A model generated the notes under the pieces. That model was given only the letters and a program-made list of their open reading frames with translations. It was not told where the DNA came from and ran no database searches. A stretch of 64,000 bases of DNA from JBFONV01 sp040779335 (GTDB taxonomy: Bacteria > Pseudomonadota > Gammaproteobacteria > Enterobacterales > Alteromonadaceae). Positions 26,868 to 34,708 of this stretch are shown here, piece after piece (positions within the stretch are counted from its first letter, which is position 1; each line of letters starts with the position of its first letter). Made by a program: the position numbers and the translations under genes. The stretch lies in contig JBFONV010000002.1 in NCBI GenBank assembly GCA_040779335.1, positions 496,001-560,000 on the forward strand. Reading direction: 5' to 3'.

Positions 26868-28289
26868 TCAGGAATGATGGGCAATACTTTGGCACAATTG
26901 ACCGAGTTTAATCAGCGCTTGTAACCTATGCCCGGTCGTAGGGTGGGCAAAACTTAATCGAAAGTAATTTGAGAATTTGTTAGTTGATGAGAACAGCCTT
27001 CCAGGGGTGAGTACAATACCTTCGGTTATTGCCTTTTCGTAAAGTGCAAAGCTATCAATATGATTGGGTAGCTCAACCCATATCGCAAGTCCGCCATCGG
27101 GAACCGTATATTTGATTGGAATGTTCCAGTTATCGGCTAACGCTTTGATCAATTGATCCCTTTGTTTTAATAAGGTTCTATGATATTGATAAAGATGACG
27201 TTCAAAATGACCTTCTGCTAAAAAACTGCCTAACCCTTGCTGAATTGCTTGACCCGTTGATAGTTGATAGACCAATTTCATCTGGACAATTTTTTTATAA
27301 TTTTGGTTTGCCACAATCCAACCAATGCGTAAATCACGTGATAGTGATTTTGAAAATGAGCTGCAAAGGATAACAACTCCTTTAGTGTCGTAACTTTTAA
27401 GAGGCTCTACATTAGAATGAAAACCCAAATCACCATAGATATCATCTTCAATCAAGGTGATGTTGTGCTCTGCTGCCACGTTAACTATCGCCTGCTTCTG
27501 GTGTGGCGGCATAAGCGCCCCTGTTGGGGTGGAAAAATTAGCCGTTAATACACAGGCTTTTATCTGCCAATGATTAATGGCTTCTCTTAACGTATCTGCG
27601 GTTAAGCCTACGGTAAAACTGGTCGGCAATTCAATGACCTTTAATTTTAGCTGTTGTAATAACTGAAGTACGCCATAAAAAGCAGGGCTTTCAATGGCCA
27701 CTGTGTCGCCTGGCTCGCACGTTGTCATTAATGCTAAAAATAAACTGTTCTGACAACCGGAGGTGATACATATTTCTTGTTCCGAAATATTGAGATTACG
27801 TTTTCTATAATGTTTACTAATTTGATGTCTCAACCCCAGTTCGCCAGATGGCTCATCATAGTACAACGCATTGTTATGAGCATTTTTTCGTAAAGCACGA
27901 TTTATATGTCTATTGAGTAATAATAAGTGAGAGGGTGTCTGCGAGTTACCTAAGTGCCGTGGCGCAATATCAAAAGCAGCGCTACGTTCCATTATTTCAT
28001 AAAACACTTCAGGTACATCGACTAGTTTCGGTTTACTAATTTTTTTGGTTGCAAGATCGATATGTTGAATAGAACTAGGAGGTGAAACGTAATAACCCGA
28101 TTTGGCTTTTACATAAATAATATCTCTAGCTTCCAAGGAGTGAAGTGCTTTTTGAACAGATATCTTAGCAACGCTATAGGTAGCCGATAATGCTCGAATA
28201 GATGGAATTTTTTCGTCGGTTTGCCATTTTCCATCATCAATCTGTGATTTTAAAATACTGGCTAACTGCTCATATTTGAATTGCGTCAT
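26868..28289 (-). CDS. MocR-type regulator (GntR helix-turn-helix fused to PLP aminotransferase fold)
   Basis: 473 residues. A GntR winged helix (about 5-72; KIPSIRALSATYSVAKISVQKAL) is linked to a class-I aminotransferase-like domain (about 110-465). The latter has the SGCQNSLFLAL and DDIYGDL segments and the PLP-lysine in SSFSKSLSRDLRIGW. MocR proteins use the PLP fold as an effector sensor, often for amino-acid, GABA or vitamin B6 genes. It is divergent from ccoG, with about 110 bases between the starts, so it may regulate ccoG or itself. The effector is unknown. Confidence 0.9.
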   Translation of the reverse strand: MTQFKYEQLASILKSQIDDGKWQTDEKIPSIRALSATYSVAKISVQKALHSLEARDIIYVKAKSGYYVSPPSSIQHIDLATKKISKPKLVDVPEVFYEIMERSAAFDIAPRHLGNSQTPSHLLLLNRHINRALRKNAHNNALYYDEPSGELGLRHQISKHYRKRNLNISEQEICITSGCQNSLFLALMTTCEPGDTVAIESPAFYGVLQLLQQLKLKVIELPTSFTVGLTADTLREAINHWQIKACVLTANFSTPTGALMPPHQKQAIVNVAAEHNITLIEDDIYGDLGFHSNVEPLKSYDTKGVVILCSSFSKSLSRDLRIGWIVANQNYKKIVQMKLVYQLSTGQAIQQGLGSFLAEGHFERHLYQYHRTLLKQRDQLIKALADNWNIPIKYTVPDGGLAIWVELPNHIDSFALYEKAITEGIVLTPGRLFSSTNKFSNYFRLSFAHPTTGHRLQALIKLGQLCQSIAHHS

Positions 28290-28403
28290 AGAAAATATAA
28301 AACAAATTAATCTGTACCTATATTAGTTTATTTTTTTGTATCTATAAATGACAGATTAACAATTTACACTTGCCTCCGAGTAAACGCTTACCGGAGCATG
28401 CAC

Positions 28404-29780
28404 ATGAAATCGATATATTTATCACCCAAAAACCTTATTTTTAAGTCTTCCGTTGCAAACGATAAGATCTATATCCGCGAACAGAGCGGTCGATTTCAGC
28501 ATATTAGACGCCGCTTAAATATCGTGTTGCTGGCCATTTTTGCCCTAGCTCCGTTAATTAAATATAACGATACGCAGGCTATTTACTTCGATCTTCAGCA
28601 ACAACAGTTTCACGTATTCTCGCTAACACTTTTTCCACAAGACTTACTAATCGTTTGCCTACTATTTGTATCCGCCGCATTTTTACTCTTTTATGTTACT
28701 AAGCTTTTTGGCCGAGTATGGTGCGGATTCACCTGTCCACAGACCATTTGGATGTTAATGTTTAATTGGGTAGAACGCCGAATTGAGGGGAGTCATAGCA
28801 AAAGTAAATCACTCGATTCACAACCACTTAATATCAAGAAACTGGTTAAAAAGTCCTTAAAACACTTTATTTGGGCGAGTATTTCACTGCTTACCGCGTT
28901 AGTTTTTATTTCTTATTTTGTGCCAGTTGAGCAACTGTATAAGCCATTTTTTACTATGCAAGCGTCATCGCTAGTGGTTTCTTGGGTAATATTTTTTAGC
29001 GTGTGTACTTATATTAATGCTGGTTGGATCAGAGAAAAAATGTGTCAGCACATGTGTCCCTATGCTCGCTTTCAGTCAGCAATGTTTGATAAATCAACCA
29101 AATTAGTAAGCTATGATGCTATTCGAGGAGAGAATCGTGGCAAAAGAAAGCGCTCGCAAGTAAAAAACACGGATATGGGCGACTGTGTTGATTGTAATCT
29201 CTGCGTACAAGTCTGCCCAGTAGGAATTGATATTCGCAATGGTTTGCAATACGAATGTATTAACTGTGGTTTGTGTGTAGACGCTTGTGATATGACCATG
29301 GATAAATTTAATTATGATAAAGGACTGATTGCTTTTACTAGTGAAAAAACAGCTCGAAATGGCTGGAAACGCCATGCATTATACGGAAGTTTTATCTTAC
29401 TAACCTTTACCGCTATTTTTGTTTGGGCTCAAACTTGGCAGAATTTCGACGTAAATATTATTAGAGATAGGCACGCATTATATCGCGTTAATCAACATGG
29501 GCACATTGAAAACGCCTTCGTTTTTAAAGTGAGAAATAAATCAAATCAAGTTAAACATTACAAAATTGATGTCACTGGATTGAGTAATGCAAAAATTATC
29601 GGTCAATCAAATATAGAAGTAATGCCACTCGAACTAAAAACGTTTTCGGTTGCAGTAGAAGCCAACGAACAACCATCTCAAAAGAGAAAAACTATTGGTT
29701 TTAATATTACGAATCTGGATGACAAAAGCAGTGTATTAAAAAACAGCTCTTTTCATAGTGGCGATGGTGGCTGGGAATAA
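28404..29780 (+). CDS. ccoG: Cytochrome c oxidase accessory protein CcoG (RdxA/FixG)
   Basis: 458 residues from the ATG at 28404, 7 bases after GGAG; another ATG 2 codons earlier is too close to the SD. It has an N-terminal membrane part with GRVWCGFTCPQTIWM, further spans and CQHMCPYARFQSAMFD. Two ferredoxin-like 4Fe-4S clusters follow (CVDCNLCVQVCPVGID and CINCGLCVDACD), then another membrane span and a periplasmic IgG-like tail. CcoG helps supply reduced copper for cbb3 oxidase assembly. The ccoNOPQ, ccoS and ccoI genes are not nearby, so this may be a solitary or second copy. It lies head-to-head with a MocR regulator. Confidence 0.92.
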   Translation: MKSIYLSPKNLIFKSSVANDKIYIREQSGRFQHIRRRLNIVLLAIFALAPLIKYNDTQAIYFDLQQQQFHVFSLTLFPQDLLIVCLLFVSAAFLLFYVTKLFGRVWCGFTCPQTIWMLMFNWVERRIEGSHSKSKSLDSQPLNIKKLVKKSLKHFIWASISLLTALVFISYFVPVEQLYKPFFTMQASSLVVSWVIFFSVCTYINAGWIREKMCQHMCPYARFQSAMFDKSTKLVSYDAIRGENRGKRKRSQVKNTDMGDCVDCNLCVQVCPVGIDIRNGLQYECINCGLCVDACDMTMDKFNYDKGLIAFTSEKTARNGWKRHALYGSFILLTFTAIFVWAQTWQNFDVNIIRDRHALYRVNQHGHIENAFVFKVRNKSNQVKHYKIDVTGLSNAKIIGQSNIEVMPLELKTFSVAVEANEQPSQKRKTIGFNITNLDDKSSVLKNSSFHSGDGGWE

Positions 29781-29843
29781 ATGTCTATTTAGACATTTTT
29801 TAATCTTTGATTAGAAGCCACTTAGCTCAAATAAATTGTAGTC

Positions 29844-29911
29844 GCTCATATCTGATCTTACAGTTTAGATGAAAAGGTTTTAACTTCATCTGACAGGCAG
29901 CTATGAGCGAA
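29844..29911. repeat. Dispersed palindromic repeat R1, copy A
   Basis: 68 bases identical to 44283-44350. The ends GCTCATA and TATGAGC pair, and an inner stem (AGATGAA with TTCATCT) gives a nested hairpin. It lies about 60 bases after ccoG, with no ORF. It looks like a REP/MITE-type mobile palindrome; the family name is unknown to me. Confidence 0.85.
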
Positions 29912-29978
29912 TAGCTGACCTTGAAATAACCTCTTAGATACTATTTTTTCATCCAGTTTTGATGCGTTTCTCCCATAG

Positions 29979-30131
29979 TTAGGAAAACGACCCATTGGGT
30001 TGTTTTTGTGCGTGATGAAAATCTGATTAGCCCAATATGTTTATACATAGCAATTAGTTAGAATGCATGTTAAAACTGGTACAAGTTGATAAGTGACCCA
30101 AGGCTCGTTAGAAAAACGACCCAATGGGTCG
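29979..30131. repeat. Pair of 24-base direct repeats, each a small hairpin
   Basis: 29979-30002 and 30108-30131 agree at 21 of 24 positions, 129 bases apart. Each begins TTAG after a G, and each carries ACGACCCA followed by a TGGGT arm that folds back. They precede the cassette-like gene at 30190 and are otherwise unexplained. Confidence 0.7.
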
Positions 30132-30189
30132 ATATTAAATTGTTATAGAGCTATCAGGCACCAGTTAAACTTTTTACATAGGCGTAATA

Positions 30190-30435
30190 ATGAAACTTCC
30201 AAAGTTAAAGCGTAAGTATTCTAGAATTGATGGTATATGCTTGCTTGGAGTTTACATAGGATGTGACTTTATTTTAGATGTTCTTCCTGCAAGGGAATTC
30301 ACATATAAAAGTATCTATATAAGTGAGCTATCAAGTCCTTTTGTTTTTTGGCTTATGATAGCGTTTATGGCTGTTACAATATTAGTCAGTATTTATGGTT
30401 TATTATTTTGGGAATTCGAGCAGAATAGTAATTAA
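30190..30435 (+). CDS. Small membrane protein, probable integron cassette gene
   Basis: 81 residues, with two hydrophobic segments (about 14-28 and 51-74) and charged ends. No family is recognised. The stop codon is only 5 bases before an attC-like site (30441-30532), the usual arrangement of an integron gene cassette, and a 24-base hairpin repeat lies upstream. Cassette genes are often orphans of this kind. The SD is weak. It is likely a real gene because of the cassette geometry. Confidence 0.65.
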   Translation: MKLPKLKRKYSRIDGICLLGVYIGCDFILDVLPAREFTYKSIYISELSSPFVFWLMIAFMAVTILVSIYGLLFWEFEQNSN

Positions 30436-30440
30436 CTCTA

Positions 30441-30535
30441 TAACAAGCTAATTAATAAGGACAAAAAACAGTTTGCTGTTTTCGTTCCTCAACATTTTAT
30501 CAAACTATTTTTTGCCCATTATTAGGGCGTTACCA
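30441..30535 (+). other. attC-like recombination site (integron cassette 59-base element)
   Basis: The site opens with TAAC and closes with GGGCGTTA, so the outer R boxes pair (TAAC/GTTA). The L boxes pair as CTAATTAAT against ATTATTAG with one extra base on one arm, the extrahelical base that is a hallmark of attC. Inside is an imperfect stem closed by AACAGTTTGCTGTT. The ends resemble the repeats of Vibrio and Shewanella chromosomal integrons. No IntI gene is in the window. Confidence 0.75.
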
Positions 30536-30538
30536 CGG

Positions 30539-30620
30539 TCCGCTCATGGCACATATGCGACTGTCAAATTTGATTAAGTTCTATTAATCGAATCTGACAG
30601 TTCAAGTTAAGACTTATTCA
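30539..30620. repeat. Dispersed palindromic repeat R2, copy A
   Basis: 82 bases matching 45917-45998 with 2 mismatches near the left end. A stem forms between CTGTCAAATTTGATTAA and its partner ending in TGACAG, followed by a conserved non-palindromic tail to 30620. It starts only a few bases after the attC-like site. Confidence 0.85.
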
Positions 30621-30644
30621 AATAAATGACACCATAAAATTACA

Positions 30645-30681
30645 GTGAATAACCAGGGGGATCGTCAATCTGGCTATTCAC
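30645..30681 (-). terminator. Hairpin after the RRM gene, probable terminator
   Basis: GTGAATAACCAG pairs with CTGGCTATTCAC (one mismatch), 18 bases past the RRM stop on the minus strand and followed there by a T-rich stretch. Confidence 0.55.
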
Positions 30682-30698
30682 TTAATTTACAATGTTTC

Positions 30699-30935
30699 TT
30701 ATTGGGCGATTTTTACTCTGATTTTGTTCTTAGCCACTCTTGTTTCATGCAAAGCAGAAAGCGCCGCTTGCGCTTGAGCTTCATTAGGCATTTCAACAAA
30801 GGCAAAGCCTTTTGATTTACCCGTTTGTTGATCTAACACCAAATTACATTCAGTGACAGCACCATGAGCAGAGAATAATATACGGAGTTCTTGTTCCGTG
30901 GTTGTACGTGCAAGGTTACGAACTAAAAGTTTCAT
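30699..30935 (-). CDS. RNA-recognition-motif protein
   Basis: 78 residues making a single RRM. RNP2 is KLLVRNL (2-8) and RNP1 is KGFAFVEM (about 42-49), both with the aromatic/basic residues that bind RNA. Bacterial RRM proteins of this size are typically cold- or stress-induced RNA chaperones. It is a single gene, with a hairpin terminator downstream. Confidence 0.92.
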   Translation of the reverse strand: MKLLVRNLARTTTEQELRILFSAHGAVTECNLVLDQQTGKSKGFAFVEMPNEAQAQAALSALHETRVAKNKIRVKIAQ

Positions 30936-31066
30936 AAGAAGCCATGTGATATGTTATTACGACCTAAATTGTCTCATATAATATCAAACTAAGTGTCTTT
31001 TATTTAAATCAAGGTCGCTTTTAATGTAGGCTACGTAAAAAGCAACCCATTGACAGCAAGTAAGTT

Positions 31067-31999
31067 TTATTCACTTAGTTCACTATTACACGCTTGCTTA
31101 GTTTGATATTTAATTTCATCTATTACGCCTTGGCTTTTAAACGTATTTATTGCTTGGTTAAGTTCTACGATTAATTCATTTTTGTATTCACTTTGTTTAG
31201 AAACAGCATAAAACAAACCATTCATATGAATGATTGGATCAACCATTTTTATCTTTTCCAGCATAGCCTTTTTATCTTCTGGAGTATGATCGCTATTAAT
31301 AATATCAGCCTTAATAACTTCAGGATCGCCAATAATTAAGTTAACTCGATTGTTTAATAACAAGTCTAAATTTTGCATATCATTGGTAGCCTTAACAGTT
31401 TTAAAGCTGCCAGTGTCCATTAAGCGATCAAACTCAGGGGTATTTTGATAGCCTCGTACAACCCCTATATGTTCATTTACGAGTGATTTTAGATCAGTGT
31501 AATGACTCATATCAAAATCACGGCGTTTGATAAAAGCAATGGGGCCCCAGCCAAAAACATCCGATAGCATCAAGTGGTCTAGTCTTCTGGTACCTGCAAA
31601 CACATCGGAGGGCGCTTCAGGTTCTATAAAGTATTCGGGAAATAGAATATCTGCTTTGCCAGATTCGACCATATTCACCGCTCTCGCCCAAGGATAAAAG
31701 GTTACTTCAGCGCTATACCCAATGCTATGCAACAGAGCAACGGTAAGTTGCATTACCCAGCCTTGTTTACATATAGACTCACCTATATAGGGTTGCCAAT
31801 TTAATGTTGCTAGCGTTAGTTTTTTTTCTGCGTTGGCGTTAAATAAAAAAGTCCCCTTTGGAGTTTTTTGTCCTTTAACAACATGCAGTCCCAGATAATC
31901 ACGATAGCTAACATCATATTGGTTGTTGTTATCTTGAAAGGCATTTACTGAAAGAATTAACAAAAAATACAACCCGCAAGATAATAATAAACGCGACAT
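31067..31999 (-). CDS. Orphan periplasmic solute-binding protein
   Basis: 310 residues from the ATG at 31999, which follows GAGG by 7 bases and starts a signal peptide (MSRLLLSCGLYFLLILSVNA). An ATG 9 codons upstream is disfavoured. The mature region carries family-3 binding-protein segments (LATLNWQPYIGESI, VTFYPWARAVNMVESGKAD, GVVRGYQNTPEF). It has a roughly 50-residue insertion before the first lobe. No transporter genes adjoin it, so it may serve sensing or be shared with a distant system. Confidence 0.8.
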   Translation of the reverse strand: MSRLLLSCGLYFLLILSVNAFQDNNNQYDVSYRDYLGLHVVKGQKTPKGTFLFNANAEKKLTLATLNWQPYIGESICKQGWVMQLTVALLHSIGYSAEVTFYPWARAVNMVESGKADILFPEYFIEPEAPSDVFAGTRRLDHLMLSDVFGWGPIAFIKRRDFDMSHYTDLKSLVNEHIGVVRGYQNTPEFDRLMDTGSFKTVKATNDMQNLDLLLNNRVNLIIGDPEVIKADIINSDHTPEDKKAMLEKIKMVDPIIHMNGLFYAVSKQSEYKNELIVELNQAINTFKSQGVIDEIKYQTKQACNSELSE

Positions 32000-32182
32000 A
32001 AATAACCTCAGAAGACAGATAGTCATGCTTAATACTAGTCGAATGCACAGATATATACCAAAGTCTGTTAATTAATCCTCGTACAGGTCTATATTGGCCA
32101 ATTGATTAATTTTTTTACCATAAAATCCAAACACATCGTTATAGTGTTTTCACCTATTTGCAGATGCGCGGTCATCCGACAT

Positions 32183-32353
32183 ATTGCTCGTGTTGACGCT
32201 ATCGGCTTAGCCATTAATTACCTATATACCAACTACTTCGCCGATACCAATACTGAACTTAGAGATTTTCCTCTTTTTTTTGCTAGAGTCAGTTTTTTAC
32301 CTAGTGTGCCTGAGCATGAAATGATCACCGATATATATTTACCTATCGAGTAA
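32183..32353 (+). pseudogene. Remnant of an AraC-type/GyrI-like effector-binding domain
   Basis: The plus frame reads DAIGLAINYLYTNYF, then ELRDFPLFFARV and PEHEMITDIYLPIE before the stop, which is the C-terminal pattern of GyrI-like effector domains in AraC regulators. No DNA-binding domain or plausible start precedes it. This is probably the last 50-60 codons of a lost regulator gene. Confidence 0.5.
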
Positions 32354-32440
32354 CACAGGTGGCTAATAATGAGTACATTTACGGCCTTTCGGGCACTAAA
32401 AATCCCCTTGCGTGGATGAGTAACTTGTACAACTCTACTC

Positions 32441-32488
32441 ATCCCATTTTTGGGATTTATTGAATTTTTTCTTTTCCCTAAAATGGGA
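32441..32488. promoter_or_regulatory. Two palindromic upstream activator sites for the exporter operon
   Basis: ATCCCATTTTTGGGAT (32441-32456) and TCCCTAAAATGGGA (32475-32488) are centred 33 bases apart, upstream of a sigma-54 promoter. They are the likely binding sites of the NtrC-family regulator encoded in the same operon. The same pair recurs at 43055-43102. Confidence 0.75.
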
Positions 32489-32549
32489 TCAACTCTATAA
32501 CATCACATCAAAAATACAAATTATTCCTTTATATCAACAAGATAAAAGG

Positions 32550-32565
32550 TGGCATACCCCCTGCA
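32550..32565 (+). promoter_or_regulatory. Sigma-54 promoter of the exporter operon
   Basis: TGGCATACCCCCTGCA has the invariant GG (32551-32552) and GC (32563-32564) separated by exactly 10 bases, matching the -24/-12 consensus, 58 bases upstream of the first gene. The operon encodes a sigma-54-type activator, which supports the call. Confidence 0.8.
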
Positions 32566-32622
32566 ATATATCGACTAACGAAAAAGTAAGATTGAATAAT
32601 CTATTGTAGTGGAGTGAACACA

Positions 32623-33879
32623 TTGGATATATCTCGAGCAAAACCCCAAAAATTTAAGTTTAAAAAGTATCTACCTTGGCTGTTTGTCGTTGTGGTTGCG
32701 GCTGTAGCACTAAATTACTTGCGATTTTTAGGGGAAGCTGATTTTACCGTTGATAACAATACCGTTGTCTCTGATGCAGTGAAACGGGGTGCGTTTTCGG
32801 TCTCAGTAAGAGGCACTGGTTTGCTGATCCCTGACAATATCGAATGGCTATCAGCCAATGTCGAGGCGCGCGTTGAGCGCGTCGTAGTAAAACCCGGTAA
32901 GTTAGTAAAAAAAGGTGACCTGATCGTTGAGCTCAGCAATCCTCAGCTAGAACAATTGCTAGAAGAAACTCGCTGGGAATTAGAAGCTAGGCTTGCTGAA
33001 GCCAAAGCCGATAAGGTTGATAAAAAATCAGCATTACTCGAACAAAAAGCAAAAATGCTCAACGCAAAACTTGATTATGAGAGCAGTAAACTCAAACAAG
33101 AAGCACACAACGAATTATTCCAAAAAAGCACCGGTGCTGTTTCTAAAATTGATTACGAACAAACCCGCTTAGAAACTACTCAACTCAAGCAACGTTGGCA
33201 AATACAGCAAGAAGTATACACCACCATGCAAGAGAATATTGAAGTACAAGCGGAAGCACGAGTTGCGCGCTTAAACAAAATGCGTAAAGAATTAGAACGT
33301 GCGCAACAACAAGTCAATAACCTAAAAGTATATGCCACTATCGACAGTGTCGTCCAAGCCGTTCCAGTTGAGCCCGGTCAACGTATCGCCATGGGCGGTA
33401 ATATTGCTCGCCTAGCTCAGCAAGACTCACTTATCGCGGAACTGCAAGTACCTGAACTACAAATTGGCAGTGTTGCTATAGGACAGCGAGTTATTGTTGA
33501 TACTCGTAACAATAAAGTTGAAGGTGTTGTTTCTCGTGTTGATCCGGCCGTGGTTAATGGCAACGTCCAAGTTGATGTTACCTTCATCGATTCGCTCCCC
33601 GAAGACGCACGCCCCGATCTAGCGGTAGATGGTGAAATTAAAATTGCCGAAATTACCGATGCTCTTTATGTTAATCGTCCCTTATTCGCCCAAAGCCAAA
33701 GCAGCATTTCTCTTTATAAACTCAGTGATGACGGTAATTTTGCCGAACGTGTAACCGTTAATTTGGGCAAAGGTTCGGTTAACCAAATTCAAGTACTCGA
33801 TGGTTTGGCTGAAGGCGAGAGGATCATTATCTCAGACTCATCTAGCTGGGATACCTATCAAAAAATTCGTCTTAACTAA
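32623..33879 (+). CDS. Periplasmic adaptor (HlyD/MacA-type) of an ABC exporter
   Basis: 418 residues if it starts at the TTG at 32623, 8 bases after GGAG; an in-frame GTG three codons earlier overlaps that SD. One membrane span (about 14-36) is followed by a lipoyl/barrel-sandwich half, a long coiled-coil hairpin (about 115-230), the second lipoyl half (VQAVPVEPGQRIAMGG) and a beta-barrel/membrane-proximal end. It would bridge the inner-membrane exporter to an outer-membrane channel. It is the first gene of a five-gene operon with ATPase, permease, response regulator and kinase. Confidence 0.9.
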   Translation: MDISRAKPQKFKFKKYLPWLFVVVVAAVALNYLRFLGEADFTVDNNTVVSDAVKRGAFSVSVRGTGLLIPDNIEWLSANVEARVERVVVKPGKLVKKGDLIVELSNPQLEQLLEETRWELEARLAEAKADKVDKKSALLEQKAKMLNAKLDYESSKLKQEAHNELFQKSTGAVSKIDYEQTRLETTQLKQRWQIQQEVYTTMQENIEVQAEARVARLNKMRKELERAQQQVNNLKVYATIDSVVQAVPVEPGQRIAMGGNIARLAQQDSLIAELQVPELQIGSVAIGQRVIVDTRNNKVEGVVSRVDPAVVNGNVQVDVTFIDSLPEDARPDLAVDGEIKIAEITDALYVNRPLFAQSQSSISLYKLSDDGNFAERVTVNLGKGSVNQIQVLDGLAEGERIIISDSSSWDTYQKIRLN

Positions 33880-33977
33880 CTGGCATTAGTTAACTGGCAT
33901 AAATGAACAGACATAAATTAATCCCAAATTTAACAAATATCTGCAACAATTAACGCAGAAGATAAGGAACAGTTGTT

Positions 33978-34694
33978 ATGAGTAATACATTAATAAAATT
34001 AGAAAATATAGAGAAAGTATTTTACACCGAAGATGTTGAAACACATGCGCTGAGCAATATCACCCTAACCATCAATAAAGGTGAATACGTCTCCATTTCT
34101 GGTCCTTCTGGTTGTGGAAAATCAACCTTATTATCTTTACTCGGTTTATTAGACACTAGCACTGGTGGTTTTTATCAATTAGCAAGCCACGACGTTTCTG
34201 ATATTTCCAAAAAAGAACGCGCGCGTATCCGTAATATGGAAATTGGTTTTATATTCCAATCGTTTAATTTGATCAGTGATCTTGATGTTGAAGAAAATGT
34301 GGAGTTACCACTTACTTACCGTAAAGATCTTAGTAAGACACAAAGAAAGCAAATGGTAAAAGAGGCGCTCAACAAAGTAGACATGTCGCACCGAGCGAAT
34401 CATTTCCCCTCTCAGCTCTCTGGTGGTCAACAGCAACGTGTTGCCGTGGCACGCGCCATTGCTGGCAATCCTTCTATCATTCTCGCGGATGAGCCAACCG
34501 GTAATTTAGATTCTAAAAACGCCTCCGCGGTAATGGCATTATTAGATACCTTACATGCAGAAGGCGCAACAATTTGCATGGTAACTCATGATCCTCGCTC
34601 GGCTGAACAAGCGGATAGAACTATCGAAATACTCGATGGTCAAGTAGTCGCTGACCATGTCAAATCTGCTCCAATTAACACAGCAATAGCATAA
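33978..34694 (+). CDS. ABC exporter ATP-binding protein, MacB/LolD type
   Basis: 238 residues. Walker A GPSGCGKST (about 40-48), Q-loop in FIFQSFNLI, signature LSGGQQQR, Walker B IILADEPTG and the H-loop in VTHDP are all intact. It energises the neighbouring permease, 14 bases downstream. It belongs to the group that drives MacB-like mechanotransmission exporters (peptides, macrolides, lipoproteins). AAGGA SD upstream. Confidence 0.93.
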   Translation: MSNTLIKLENIEKVFYTEDVETHALSNITLTINKGEYVSISGPSGCGKSTLLSLLGLLDTSTGGFYQLASHDVSDISKKERARIRNMEIGFIFQSFNLISDLDVEENVELPLTYRKDLSKTQRKQMVKEALNKVDMSHRANHFPSQLSGGQQQRVAVARAIAGNPSIILADEPTGNLDSKNASAVMALLDTLHAEGATICMVTHDPRSAEQADRTIEILDGQVVADHVKSAPINTAIA

Positions 34695-34708
34695 TAGAGG
34701 AACGCGAT

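Noticed and set aside
29844..29911. R1 repeat considered as an attC site or a CRISPR-type repeat.
   Set aside because: It lacks TAAC/GTTA outer boxes and is not arranged in an array with spacers; only two distant copies exist.
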